Made by a program: the position numbers and the translations under genes. A DNA stretch of 51,364 bases, taken from positions 1-51,364 of the forward strand of contig JAUCBJ010005124.1 in NCBI GenBank assembly GCA_032718475.1, written 5' to 3'. Below are positions 1-10,540 of the stretch, one piece after another (positions within the stretch are counted from its first letter, which is position 1; every line of letters starts with the position of its first letter). Below the pieces are notes generated by a model that searched no databases, was not told where the DNA came from, and saw nothing but the letters and a program-made list of their open reading frames with translations. Origin of the DNA: Nemertoderma westbladi (lineage: Eukaryota > Xenacoelomorpha > Nemertodermatida > Nemertodermatidae).

Positions 1-430
1 TAGGGTGTTACAAAAATCACTTTTTTGCCCCAATTGCTTGGAAACTTCGACATGTTTTGCCATTTTAATGTAGAAGTACAATGCAAAAAACCGTTTTGAA
101 AAATATTTAGTGGAAGAGGTGTCACACGAGTCACAAAATCTGAGAAATTTAACAAAATATAGCAGTTTTAATTTACCGATAAATCTAGCGATAGATGATT
201 GCAATGATCTGAAACTCATGTTATGTAATGCATTTATGATGGGCTTTCCAATAACGTTTTTGGCATTGTGAAATTGACAAGATCAGATGTGTCACATTGA
301 GTTTGAAAAATTGAATTTTTTTAAAAAATCTAAGAAATTTAACAAAATATAGCAGTTTTAATTTACTGCTAAATCTAGCGATAGATGATTGCAATGATCT
401 GAAACTCATGTTATGTAATGCATTTATCAT
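1..430 (+). repeat. Left terminal inverted repeat
   Basis: Left arm of the foldback element. It pairs with 2382-2810. It contains nearly two copies of a ~190-bp unit with the landmark GATAAATCTAGCGATAGATG; the second copy continues to about 498, beyond the part matched by the right arm. Confidence 0.8.
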
Positions 431-481
431 GGGCTTTCCAATAACGTTTTTGGCAATGTGAAATTGACAAGATCAGATGTG

Positions 482-1965
482 TCACATTGAGTTTGAAAAC
501 TTAACTAATTCTATATGGGAATGTGCTGGTCCCCCCTGAGTTAGTTCAACTATTACTGACGTGGCCATCTTTACATTGCCGCGATACACAGTAACTAACC
601 TGTCATAAGCCCCCTCAGAGGCATTGTCATCACCTATAAACGTACTTACCAATTCCTTCAGTTGACCTCTCAACTGTTGGTATAAGTAGTTGAATTTCTC
701 AGTCGGTGAGAAATCCTGTTGAGCGACATTAGTCTTGATATAGTTGATGAAGGTTCTCCAATGTTTAGATAAACCAGTGAAGTGCGGAGGATGTAATGGT
801 GGAAGACTGTGTCTCGGACTGAACTTAGAAAACTCCACTGTGATTGAGTTGACCATAGTATTGTCTTCCCTTCCTACCCGTTGATGGACATAAGTTGGAA
901 TCGGTTCCAACTGATGAGTAGGATAACTTACCTGTGGACGAGTACGCGAATTCGTCCTGTGATAGGTTACCTTCTCACTGACTGGTGATCTATAGTCAGT
1001 CTCAAACTCTGAGTCTGCCTGAATATTTATAACTGGGCATTCTTGCCATTGTGGTGGTTTAAACTTGGGATGGTCTTCAGGACATTGGTACTGTTGTTCC
1101 TGTACTCTAAGCTTTTCATTCTCATGTTGAGCTCGTTCTACATTGTCATTGACCTCAGGGATATTACACCTAACATGGTCGAACTCCTTATCCACCTGCA
1201 CTTTGACGTACTGAATTCTTTGCTGCACTTCTTGCACAACACCACATAGTGACAGTTTGAACTTGTTCCTGCACCTGTTGGACGGACTTGTGACTGAATA
1301 TGTTGGACTTTACCTTTTTCTATGGATGACTTCATCCCACACATCCTTATTACCTTCCCTAATTGCTAAATTTAATTGATACATATGGATGTTGGGCTTA
1401 CCTGGAGTAGGACTTGGATTAAACCGCTCACTGTCTCGAGCTCCATCCCACTCGGCTTGATCGCCTTCGTTAGTCACAAATCTTTATCGAGACTCTACTT
1501 GAGGTCGTATGGGATTCAAGACAAAGGGTGTTACCTGAAGTGTGGTTGGTTCTAATTGGTGTCTAGGTTCGGGCTCATGGCAACCTCCGGGGTGACTTAC
1601 CTGGTTTCCAGGAGTCCCTGCATCAACTGGGTCCACCCAATCCTTGGCAACCAGTCTATAGATTTATTGCGCATAATGTTGATGTGCTTCTATGGTGTCG
1701 GCTCCATGTATCTCGTTGAAACGCACAATCGATGGTTCAGGCTGCTGATTAGTGACTCAGCGCCGTCATTGTTTAGCAGGGATTGAGCCTGCTCGAGTTC
1801 TTGAGCAGTCCGTTGCTGTCGATCCTCCAATTCATAGGCCTTCTGTTGCGATTTGGCCGCAGCCAACTGTCTTTGTTGTTCTAGAATTTATGCCTCCTTG
1901 TGTTGTTCCATCTCGAGTTTCTTCCTGGTGATGTCGCGTTGATGAGGCAAATGTTTGTTCTCTTC
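482..1965 (-). pseudogene. BEL/Pao retrotransposon gag remnant (DUF1759-type)
   Basis: The clean part is a 251-codon frame at 482-1237. It contains the DUF1759-like Gag stretch: a proline/leucine lead-in (PPLHPPHFTG), then HWRTFINYIKTNV, EKFNYLYQQLRGQLKEL and YDRLVTVYRG. Upstream on the same strand (about 1965-1780) another frame gives a Gln/Glu/Ala-rich coiled coil (LEQQRQLAAAKSQQ, YELEDRQQRTAQELEQAQ) broken by at least two stops, as expected for the N-terminal half of such a Gag. Protease and RT are absent. The piece sits between the TIRs of the foldback element, so it was either captured or inserted there. Family assignment is from motif pattern only. Confidence 0.6.
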
Positions 1966-2381
1966 ATTGACTGCTCACATTGAGTCGGGCTTACCGACTG
2001 CCTTCCAGCCTACCGATTTTAGCAGTCTTCCGACATTGGCAGTTTTCCATCCAAAAATTGGTAGTAGGCCTACCGGATCGGTTTAACTGTACGAATTTAA
2101 CAAAATCACCTATTATTAAATTTGTAATTTTAAAATATATGTAATTGTGGAAATGCTGCAATTTAATATTATTGTACTGTTGTTGTTGTAGTAACACACC
2201 TTACTGCCCTACTTCAGTACTTTGTTGCATGGCCTTTATGAATGAAGCAAAACAAAAGGGTCATGGAGTAACTTAGTAGTAGATGAAGTAGTAGTGTAGA
2301 AGTACATACAGTAGTACTGGTAAGGAGAGGAACACACTCAGTTTTCATACATTTTGATCTTCAATTTTGAAATTGTAGAAA

Positions 2382-2810
2382 TGATAAATGCATTACATAA
2401 CATGAGTTTCAGATCATTGCAATCATCTATCGCTAGATTTATCAGTAAATTAAAACTGCTATATTTTGTTAAATTTCTTAGATTTTTTAAAAAAATTCAA
2501 TTTTTCAAACTCAATGTGACACATCTGATCTTGTCAATTTCACAATGCCAAAAACGTTATTGGAAAGCCCATCATAAATGCATTACATAACATGAGTTTC
2601 AGACCATTGCAATCATCTATCGCTAGATTTATCTGTAAATTAAAACTGCTATATTTTGTTAAATTTCTCAGATTTTGTGACTCGTGTGACACCTCTTCCA
2701 CTAAATATTTTTCAAAACGGTTTTTTGCATTCTACTTCTACATTAAAATGGCAAAACATGTCGAAGTTTCCAAGCAATTGGGGCAAAAAAGTGATTTTTG
2801 TAACACCCTA
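2382..2810 (-). repeat. Right terminal inverted repeat
   Basis: Right arm of the foldback element, ending GTAACACCCTA at 2810. It is the reverse complement of 1-430 with a few substitutions and small indels. The short ORFs across it are repeat-derived, not genes. Confidence 0.8.
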
Positions 2811-2959
2811 ATGCATAGTGCTACACCTAAATATATATATATATATATAGTCCTATAGGATATACCATTTCAAAAATAAACATGGATCTTAGTACAGTCT
2901 CCTACCCCTAAGTATAGGTGGGGAAAAGACATCAATCCGGGCTGTACTGACAGCTTGTG

Positions 2960-5900
2960 TTAGTGACTCTCCTGAGAGGGGTACCCATAATAATCAGGCT
3001 GACGTCGAAGCCGTTTGGGACGTTGAGGGATAGGAGTAACTGGGGGGAACCCAACACTGCTGGGGCCTTGTTGGTCGGTAGACGAAATCTCAATCTCATC
3101 GGTAGTATTGTGGGGTGTGACGACCGCCTCGGGCTGAGTTGGAGTACCTTTTTCCAGTGTAGTCGATTTTGGACCAGAACCAAAAGCCAATTGAGACTCA
3201 GGAGTCTTTAAACTTATCTCATCCTCATCAGAGGACTCTGCAGACGGCATGTCATAGTCATTAAATGGTATAGTTGGTACAAGTAAACAATCAGCCTTCC
3301 GTACACGATAGGAGTGGGCACGTAATTGTGAACCAACGAACTTACGTACATTACACCACTCTCCATCAATGGCTGACACAATATAGCGGGGGCGTGCGCG
3401 TAAAGATATTGGGTCTGAGTATAAGTAAACTAAGTCTCCGACAGAGATAGAGCATGGTCGTGGAACAACTGTGGGCCGCTGTGCCTTTGAATGGGCACTG
3501 GGTCCATGATTGGCTAAACGATCACCATGACGTTGGGAAATAAGTTCAATGTCATTAATGGGTATCTGTTCACCAGTGAACTGGTCCCGTTGAAGCAGAA
3601 TCTCGCGGGAGGAGAGACCAGCAAAGCGTAGACGTGAATTTAGATTAGATACTGCAATAGCGACCATGGTAGAAGAATATGGGCCTCCTGTTGGTAAGAG
3701 CTTATGGAGCTCACCTTCCAATTCCTGGACAGCACGTTCAGCAACTGGGTTCTTGTCTGGGTTTTTGCGGCGCCCAACTTCAATCCGGAGGTGGTGCCGT
3801 TCTAGTATCGTGTCATCAGTAAGAGACTGAAACCCAGGGGCAGGATCAGTACGTATGACAGCGCACGGGCCACTCAGTGGACATAAGCCTGAACCTAGGA
3901 TGATGAGGGCATCACGAAGTGTAGACTTACATTCATCTGGTACTAAACATGCAGTGGTATATGAAGATGCACATTCACGGAGAAGCAAAATCCGCTGAGA
4001 ATACCGACGGATCACATCAGCCGCGAAACTAATGCCAAACGCAGCTGGGGGTTCGGATGAGGTCTGTGGACGTATGCAATGGGGGGCAGCTTGGAGTGCC
4101 ACACACTGGTGGCAGTGTGTAGATGTAGCCTCGATGGCACGGTCTAAGTCAAGTGCGTGGAAATATCGAGTGAATGTATTACGGAGTTGAGAGCGAGATG
4201 GATGATGCATCTCTAAATGCATGGATGTTAGCAAGCCAGAGAGTCCAGACCGAGGGATAACAATTACCTCATTGGGAGATGCAAATGGACGCTGACGTTT
4301 TACTACTAGCAATCCATCCCGTGCAATAGCACAACAGCCTAGATAACGTTTTACATCACGGCTGTGGGTATCACGCTTGGTTGGGCGGGTACCTTGGGAG
4401 AGATGCGCCTGTGTCCGTCGCAGATCGGCACACTCCTGTTGTGTAGCGCGCCAGGCTGTGCGACTGGCATATAGGGGACGGGGACTAGGGGAACCTGGTG
4501 TAGAAGGAGACTCATTTGTGAAGTCAGATGAAACACGAATCACTGGAGATGGGATGGTGTCCTGGAGAAACTTGCATACCTGACATGACTGTAAGGTACA
4601 CGGGGAAACATTCCGGCTTTGAAAGTCGGCGGGCAGGTTGGTAGTTCCCTTGATATGGTCAATAGAGACTAAGAACTGGCTTGAGACGGCTAAGAATGTG
4701 GATAAACGTGGGCTAGCTGAGTATGAACCACGGGATAACTTTTTAAATGCCTCCACACATGGCTTACTGTCCGTTAGAACCCGGGAAGGACGGCTGGATG
4801 CGACAATATAAGGAGCAAAATGGGTCACAGCAGCAGCAATGGCAAGGGCTTCGAGTTCGCAAGGTAGCCATGAATGTTGATGAGCTTTTAGTTTGGCCGA
4901 ATAGAAACCTGCTACAAGGAGTGATGGACCACGTTTCGCGTAGAGTACTGCACCAAGACCGTCAACACTGGATGCAGCGTCTGTGACAATGAATAACTCA
5001 TCACCAGGGTGGGGAATGGTAATAGACTGGCAGGATTGGACAGCAGCTTGTGAACGACGAAAGATGGAAGTCAACTCTGGGGTCCAAGCAGGTTCCTGAC
5101 TAGGGGAATCTGTTAAGATACTATCTAATGGGCCTACTAATGCAGAGCAATGGGGCAATACCCTAGCGAGTGTCTTGTAAGAGCCAAGATAGGAACGAAG
5201 GGCACGTGTAGTAGTTGGAAGTGGACAAGAAGCGAGAGCAGATGTAATATGTGTGGACGCTGTTAAAGTACCATGAGCCCACTTCCAGCCAAGGATTGTT
5301 GTAGAACGAGGGCAGATTACTGTTTTGTGAGCGGATAAACGGAGGTTAGAAAGCTGGAGTGCTGTTAGTAACTCACAAAAGGTTTGACGGAGCTCATCGA
5401 TTGTGTTCCCACCACAGTAAAGGTCATCGGCCAGCTTAAGGACTGTTCCCTTACAGAGGAGGTCACCAAGAACGCGGGTCATTAGTTCATCAAGGGCAGT
5501 CTCTGACCCTGGCATGCCCATGGCACAGCGTTGGTACACACGGACACCGCGAAATGGGGTTACTACTCCACAGAAACGCATGGATGCACGTTGAAGGGGG
5601 ATTTGGTAGAATGCACTAGTTAGGTCTGTGTGGATAAGATACTTAAAACGTCCAAGGGATCGTAGGGTTGAGTCAACATCTGGGAGTAGAGCAGGTGGAG
5701 GTTTACAATATTTAGCAACTTCGGTAAAGGCTGTCACTAACCGGGTGCCACCATTTGGCTTTGCGACGAGGAATGATGGATTTAAATATTCTACCGTGAC
5801 TCCAGCTGCCTCAGGGGTAGCAAATACACCGAGAGACTCGAGTTCATCGAAGCGGGTCTGGAGCTCAACTAAGCGATCACGGGAATATAAGGGAATACGT

Positions 5901-6148
5901 CCCTTATGTTGAGGGGGTAGGGTAGGGCCAACATTCACAATAGACTCAAAGGGGCCAGCATGTGCATTATAACCGGGGAAAGCTGGATTAAAAACTTCCT
6001 GGTAGGTCTTGAGTATGTCATGGAATGATGCACGTTCATGGTAAGATAGGACTTTATCAGGATCTAATCTAATAGACTCTTTAGGGTGCCGTAAATTCAA
6101 TTTGTACTTGCGACCGAAAACCCATCCCGTAATGACCTCAGGAACCAC
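2960..6148 (-). CDS. Ty3/gypsy-like pol polyprotein (RT-RNase H-integrase), no gag or LTRs seen
   Basis: This 1062-codon frame is uninterrupted. In order: reverse transcriptase with motif A (YLIHTDLTSAFYQIPL, ~res 170-185) and catalytic motif C as LADDLY (~243) instead of YxDD; RNase H with VTDAAS (~390), CELEAL (~432) and LTDSKPC (~460); an HHCC zinc region (HLEMHHPS ... CHQC); integrase core with D (FAADVI), D (RTDPAPGF) and E (NPVAERAVQELE); and a C-terminal GPY-like module (RPRYIVSAIDGEW) with a Ser/Pro-rich tail. Classic RT-RH-IN order indicates Ty3/gypsy. No protease, Gag zinc knuckle or matching LTR pair is visible: the left side runs into the foldback element within 150 bp. The intact frame argues for recent activity even though the copy is incomplete. 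The exact start is uncertain because the true N-terminus may lie in a missing gag-pol portion. Confidence 0.85.
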   Translation of the reverse strand: MVPEVITGWVFGRKYKLNLRHPKESIRLDPDKVLSYHERASFHDILKTYQEVFNPAFPGYNAHAGPFESIVNVGPTLPPQHKGRIPLYSRDRLVELQTRFDELESLGVFATPEAAGVTVEYLNPSFLVAKPNGGTRLVTAFTEVAKYCKPPPALLPDVDSTLRSLGRFKYLIHTDLTSAFYQIPLQRASMRFCGVVTPFRGVRVYQRCAMGMPGSETALDELMTRVLGDLLCKGTVLKLADDLYCGGNTIDELRQTFCELLTALQLSNLRLSAHKTVICPRSTTILGWKWAHGTLTASTHITSALASCPLPTTTRALRSYLGSYKTLARVLPHCSALVGPLDSILTDSPSQEPAWTPELTSIFRRSQAAVQSCQSITIPHPGDELFIVTDAASSVDGLGAVLYAKRGPSLLVAGFYSAKLKAHQHSWLPCELEALAIAAAVTHFAPYIVASSRPSRVLTDSKPCVEAFKKLSRGSYSASPRLSTFLAVSSQFLVSIDHIKGTTNLPADFQSRNVSPCTLQSCQVCKFLQDTIPSPVIRVSSDFTNESPSTPGSPSPRPLYASRTAWRATQQECADLRRTQAHLSQGTRPTKRDTHSRDVKRYLGCCAIARDGLLVVKRQRPFASPNEVIVIPRSGLSGLLTSMHLEMHHPSRSQLRNTFTRYFHALDLDRAIEATSTHCHQCVALQAAPHCIRPQTSSEPPAAFGISFAADVIRRYSQRILLLRECASSYTTACLVPDECKSTLRDALIILGSGLCPLSGPCAVIRTDPAPGFQSLTDDTILERHHLRIEVGRRKNPDKNPVAERAVQELEGELHKLLPTGGPYSSTMVAIAVSNLNSRLRFAGLSSREILLQRDQFTGEQIPINDIELISQRHGDRLANHGPSAHSKAQRPTVVPRPCSISVGDLVYLYSDPISLRARPRYIVSAIDGEWCNVRKFVGSQLRAHSYRVRKADCLLVPTIPFNDYDMPSAESSDEDEISLKTPESQLAFGSGPKSTTLEKGTPTQPEAVVTPHNTTDEIEISSTDQQGPSSVGFPPVTPIPQRPKRLRRQPDYYGYPSQESH

Positions 6149-6604
6149 AATAAATTTGATAAATTAATGGGAATATAGCTTCTATGCAACAACTGGCCAG
6201 CACACAAGTATCACTTTGTTGCCTGCATAATATTGTTCCCCGAGAATGCCTCTGCCTCTCAGTTAACTTACCACGAGCTGTCAATCAGGAATACCTCGGA
6301 GTTTATTTTCTCAAAGAATTAAAAGTGCCACAAACTACCTCAAAGTGACATTTCTCAAAGAATTCAATGTGCCTAAAAGCAGGAAATCACTTTGAGATTC
6401 CCAACTAAAAGTGTCTACAAGAATTCAAAGTGGCCGTTGGGAGTAATGTAATGACTTTTAGACACTTTTAGAAAAACTTTGAGAAAATCTCAAAGAACAG
6501 ATGCACTTTGAGACCCCGACTGTATATCGCTCTATTTTTTTATTAAAGAATTGATTAACAAAAAAGTACCAATAATTTAAGAATAAAATTACGTATTACT
6601 GTAC
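6149..6604. other. Non-coding spacer with short repeats
   Basis: No gene seen. The words CTCAAAGAATT and CTTTGAG recur in both orientations between 6305 and 6515 (for example near 6310, 6353, 6395, 6475 and 6490), suggesting a small foldback repeat. A 5' LTR for the neighbouring pol could not be identified. Confidence 0.4.
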
Positions 6605-7071
6605 ATGGGAAAACTCGTTACTCGAAAACTTGTTACTCGTTGTTGCTCGTTTTGTTGTACTTTATTATTGCTTGTTCAGTCGTTGTTCCTCATTGTTGCT
6701 CAGTGTTGCTTGTTGGTGCTCATTGTTGCTCGTTGTTGTACTTTATTATTGCTCGTTGTTGTACTGTACCTTATTATTGCTCATATTGCTCATTGTTGCT
6801 CATTGTACTTTATTACTACACGTTGTCGTTATTGCTCGTTGTTGCTCATTGTTGGTCATTGTTACTCGTTGTTGTTCGTTGTTCCTCATTGCTCCATTGT
6901 TGCTCGTTGTTGTACTTTATTACTACACGTTGTCGTTATTGCTCATTGTTGGTCATTGTTGCTCGTTGTTGTTCGTTATTCCTCATTGCTCCATTGTTGC
7001 TCGTTGTTGATCATTGTTGCTCTCTGTTGCTCATTGTTGCTCGTTGTTGTACTTTATTATAACACGTTGTC
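6605..7071 (+). repeat. TTGTTGCTC-rich degenerate tandem array, left part
   Basis: Made of short units such as TCGTTGTTGCTCATTG and TACTTTATTATTGCTCG. All three plus-strand frames stay open because CTC/GTT/GTC repeats avoid stops, giving Leu/Cys/Val-rich shadow peptides that are not genes. The array continues at 7963. Confidence 0.8.
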
Positions 7072-7080
7072 GTTATTGCT
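7072..7080 (+). repeat. 9-bp target-site duplication (left)
   Basis: GTTATTGCT immediately precedes the GGATAG terminus at 7081. The same nine bases follow the other terminus at 7963-7971. The uninterrupted array at about 6825-6845 contains the sequence with only one copy, which supports a real duplication. Confidence 0.75.
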
Positions 7081-7962
7081 GGATAGATCTTTTTACAGAA
7101 CACAAGCGAACACAATAGAACACACCCGAACACACTCCAAAAACTGCCGAACACAATCGAACACAGTCGAAAATAGAAAGAGCACAAAAAAATAACACCG
7201 GGTACCAACTTTTAGATAAAATTAGCCACGCATTACTTTTCTATAAGAAAATTCCCGAAATTATTGAATAAAATTGTTGCGAAATTAAATATTCATTTCT
7301 TGTCAGATCGGGCCTAGCCTAAAATAAGCCTACAACTAATAATAATTTAACATAGTAGTAACCATAAATTAAGTGAGGTTAGCACCGGGACAGAGATCCC
7401 TACCGGTACCTGTCAGGGTAGGTACCTAACCGGGACCCAGCTCTTTATATTCCGGTGCAGTACTGCAGTAGTAGGCATGTAGGTACCGGTACCGGTACCT
7501 ATGTTGTAGCGTACGTCATGTACATTACGTACGGTAACGGGCCTAACTTCCTGATTCATATCCTCCTCAGCAATCAGTCCCAGACCAAGCTATTCCAGTA
7601 CACAGGCAAACAGGCCTATTAGCTAACGCTAACCCGCTATTACTATATATGTGACAGGTGCGCGTGCGGTACCCGGTAGGCTTCCCTACATAGTTTGTTA
7701 TACAGTACAGCAGTACACAACAAATGATAGGCCTACCTGATAAGAAATGAATATTTAATTTCGCGACAATTTTATTCAATAATTTCGGAAATTTTCTTAT
7801 AGAAAAGCAACGCGTGGCTAATTTTATCTAAAAGTTGGAACCCGGGATTATTTTTTTGTGCTCTTTCTATTTTCGACTGTGTTCGATTGTGTTCGGCAGT
7901 TTTTGGAGTGTGTTCGGGTGTGTTCTTGTGTGTTCGCTTGTGTTCTGTAAAAAGAACTATCC
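7081..7962. mobile_element. 882-bp non-autonomous TIR element (MULE-like size of TSD)
   Basis: Termini are GGATAGATCTTTTTACAG on the left and the complement of GGATAGTTCTTTTTACAG on the right. The TIRs are about 226 bp (7081-7306 and 7737-7962), rich in GAACACA words, and pair with about 93-95% identity by eye. The 430-bp centre has no ORF of note and includes a GGTACC-rich palindromic stretch near 7480-7500. The 9-bp duplication and long TIRs fit a Mutator-like non-autonomous element, but no transposase supports that. The insertion site lies inside the TTGTTGCTC array. Confidence 0.85.
7737..7962 (-). repeat. Right TIR of the 882-bp element
   Basis: Reverse complement of 7081-7306 with scattered substitutions. 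It ends CTATCC at 7962, directly followed by the 9-bp duplication. Confidence 0.85.
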
Positions 7963-8290
7963 GTTATTGCTCGTTGTTGCTCATTGTTGGTCATTGTTGC
8001 ACGTTGTTTTTCGTTGTTCCTCATTGCTCCATTGTTGCTCATTGTTGCTCGTTGTTGTACTTTATTATTACACGTTGTCGTTATTGCTCGTTGTTGCTCA
8101 TTGTTAGTCATTGTTGCTCGTTGTTGTTCGCTGTTCCTCATTGCTCCCTTGTTGCTCGTTGTTGCTCATTGTTGCTCGTTGTGGTACTTTATTACTACAC
8201 CTTGCCGTTATTGCTCGTTGTCGTTATTGCTCGTTGTTGCTCATTTTTGGTCATTGTTGCTCGTTGTTGTTCGTTGTTCCTCATTGTTGG
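7963..8290 (+). repeat. TTGTTGCTC-rich degenerate tandem array, right part
   Basis: Continuation of the array split by the 882-bp element, starting with the second copy of GTTATTGCT. It stops at about 8290 where the LINE remnant begins. Confidence 0.8.
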
Positions 8291-9321
8291 TCATAGCCTC
8301 TGGTGTGTTCCAAAAAGGATACATTCCGTCTGGGCAAAGGTTATGATCAGTTTGTTTTCAATACACCATTGAGAGACTCTTTCCATCGTGTTAGTTAATG
8401 AAATAGATATATTTTCTGAGTGTGCGTCACTGTGGGCCAGTCCAGTATTGTCTGCGAATATGGGCGCTAGAGTGTCATCTTCAATTGCTTGGGGGATGTC
8501 ATTGGTACCGCTGATGTACAATAGTACTCCGAGGATCGATCCCTGTGGAACCCCAATATCAATTTGCTTGCAATCGGAATGAACATCTCCTATGGAAACA
8601 TACTGTTTAAAGATAAATATGACGTGAACCATTTACATGTACTTTTGGAAGCACCCATGGCCCTTAATTTGTTTATAACTGTTTGGTGGTCTACGCAGTC
8701 GAAGGCTTTGCTCAAATCGATGAGAACCATACCTCTGTTAGTTGACCTCTATCTATGGACACACGGATGTAATTATCTAATAACATAAGCGCAGACTCTG
8801 TTGAGTAACCGATTCGATAACTGGACTGAAACTTGTTTAGTGTGTTGTTGGATACTAGGTAGTACATCCATTGGTCAAACACAACGCGTTCTAGTATCTT
8901 GGACAGAATGGCTAATAGGGCAATTGGTCGGTAGTTACCACGCTCTAAATCGGACCCTTTTTCTTTATTGGATTAAGTTGCGCGACTTTGTAGCTTTGTG
9001 GAAATGTAGATGTTTCTATAGATAGATTAACTATGTGCCGGAAAGGAACTACTAGTGAGTTCAACCATCTTTAATAACTCGGGCGGGAACAGTCGGGCCT
9101 AGGTCGTAGGCAATTGTGGAGTAGAAGTTGTTAAATCCGTCGCATATAGTCTGGGTATCATTGGATGCTTTTCCGTCAATCATAATTGCATTGATTGGGG
9201 TCTTTCCCTGGTTACTTTTTGTTGGTGGTCCAATTGATTTCAGTAGTTTCCACAACTTCTTACTGTCAACAGTCGCGGCTTGGAGAGTTGTTCGGATGTA
9301 TGAAACTTTTGTCAATTTCAT
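8291..9321 (-). pseudogene. Decayed non-LTR retrotransposon (CR1/Jockey-type) reverse transcriptase
   Basis: Read on the minus strand from 9321. The pre-RT segment (LWKLLKSIGPPTKS ... FNNFYSTI) is followed, after frame changes and stops, by RT motif A as VLIDLSKAFDCVDH (about 8735-8690), by GVPQGSILGVLLY, and by the catalytic box as IFADNTGL, where FADD has become FADN. The fragment is 5'-truncated by the minisatellite at 9355 and ends at the TTGTTGCTC array. Substitution of the second catalytic aspartate and several stops show it is dead. Confidence 0.8.
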
Positions 9322-9354
9322 GGTATTGGTTGCGTGGTTACGGATAATATATTA

Positions 9355-10047
9355 TATAATATATAATATATTACATAATGCACAGTAGACATAATGTACA
9401 GTAGAAATAATGTACAGTAGACATAATGTACAGTAGACATAATGTACAGTATACATAATGTACAGTATACATAATGTACAGTAGACATAATGTACGTACA
9501 GTAGACATATTGTACAGTAGACATAATGTACGTACAGTAGACATATTGTACAGTAGACATAATGTACAGTAGACATAATGTACAGTCGACATAATGTACA
9601 GTATACGTAATGTACAGTAGACGTAATATACAGTAAATGTAATGTACAGTAGACATAATGTACAGTAGACATAATGTACAGTAGACATAATGTACAGTAG
9701 ACGTAATGTACAGTAGATGTAATGTACAGTAGACATAATGTACAGTAGACATACTGTAATGTACAGTAGACATAATGTACAGTAGACATAATGTACAGTA
9801 GACATAATGTACAGTAGACATAATGTACAGTAGACATAATGTACAGTAGACATAATGCACAGTAGATATAATGCACAGTAGACATAATGTACAGTAGACA
9901 TAATGTACAGTAGACATAATGTACAGTAGACATAATGTACAGTAGACATAATGTACAGTAGACATAATGTACAGTAGACATAATGTACGTACAGTAGACA
10001 TAATGTACAGTAGACATAATGTACAGTAGACATAATGTACAGTAGAA
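9355..10047 (+). repeat. 16-bp minisatellite (ACATAATGTACAGTAG)n
   Basis: More than 40 head-to-tail copies, many perfect, with occasional 4-bp GTAC insertions and variants (ACGTAATGTACAGTAG, GCACAGTAG). Sixteen is not a multiple of three, so all three minus-strand frames are open and give a 16-residue repeating Tyr/Cys/Leu/Ser peptide. That is a property of the repeat, not evidence of a gene. Confidence 0.95.
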
Positions 10048-10366
10048 AAGGTAAAGAAAGAATTGCGTATAAAAGAAATAAAAAGAACTTACAATATTTA
10101 TCTTATGCTATAATTAAATTTACCAAAAAGGAAAATAAGGCGAAGGTAAGAACATACTGTAGAACAAATTAAATCTTATAATAAAAGTGTCGAAAATAAG
10201 AATAATGTACAGTAGAAAAGGTAAAGAATTGCGGAAGTAGATTAATTTCTTTCAGCGTACATGAAAATAAATGTTTATAGGTTATACTACTACTAATATA
10301 ATAATAGTACAGTACATATAGTTATTCGAGGAATTTTAGTTTTGATTCTCTATTGTGCAACCGATG
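10048..10366. other. AT-rich spacer with an echo of the minisatellite edge
   Basis: No gene seen. The array's right border (AATGTACAGTAGAAAAGGTA at ~10028) is repeated at about 10202, so a ~170-bp block next to the array is duplicated. Confidence 0.5.
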
Positions 10367-10540
10367 TTAAGTACTTTTGACTGCCCCGAGTATTTTAGAA
10401 AATGATATCTGATGGAACGAGGGTCCTCCAGAAGTGGTTTCCGCATTTGCTTCGGAGCCGCCAGAGTTTGATGCTGTCTCGATGCAAAGACACAGTTCTC
10501 GACCCAGACGTTTATATACTTCTTCACTAGTTAACATTAT
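10367..10540 (-). CDS. Candidate terminal exon, unknown protein
   Basis: An acceptor-like TTTTTATTTCAG lies immediately 5' on the minus strand. The frame then opens with ATG and runs 56 codons to TAA, rich in Ser/Gly/Glu (starts MLTSEEVYKRLGRELCLCIE, later SNSGGSEANAETTSGG). Another minus-strand frame across the same bases is also open, so the choice is tentative. It could pair with the exon at 11108-11297 on the same strand. I do not recognise the protein. Confidence 0.3.
   Translation of the reverse strand: MMLTSEEVYKRLGRELCLCIETASNSGGSEANAETTSGGPSFHQISFSKILGAVKST

Larger units (their letters stand above)
1..2810. mobile_element. Foldback DNA element with long TIRs and a BEL gag inside
   Basis: The first ~430 bases reappear in reverse complement at 2382-2810. 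The left end reads TAGGGTGTTACAAAAATCAC and the right end is its exact complement, so position 1 is probably the true left terminus. Each arm carries a ~190-bp subrepeat (left copies near 146 and 336). The interior (about 500-2380) holds no transposase, only a decayed BEL/Pao gag on the minus strand. The left flank lies outside the window, so no target duplication can be read and the superfamily is open. I infer a non-autonomous element that acquired, or was hit by, retrotransposon DNA. Confidence 0.75.

Noticed and set aside
6605-8372. Several overlapping 60-196-codon Leu/Cys/Val-rich frames
   Set aside because: They are translations of the TTGTTGCTC-type simple array, which lacks stop codons in several frames.
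9318-10033. Three ~220-codon minus-strand frames encoding a repeating Tyr/Cys/Leu peptide
   Set aside because: A 16-bp repeat gives the same peptide in all three frames; no start, splice or domain evidence for a gene.
9355-10047. CRISPR array
   Set aside because: The units are contiguous with no unique spacers; it is a minisatellite in a eukaryotic setting.
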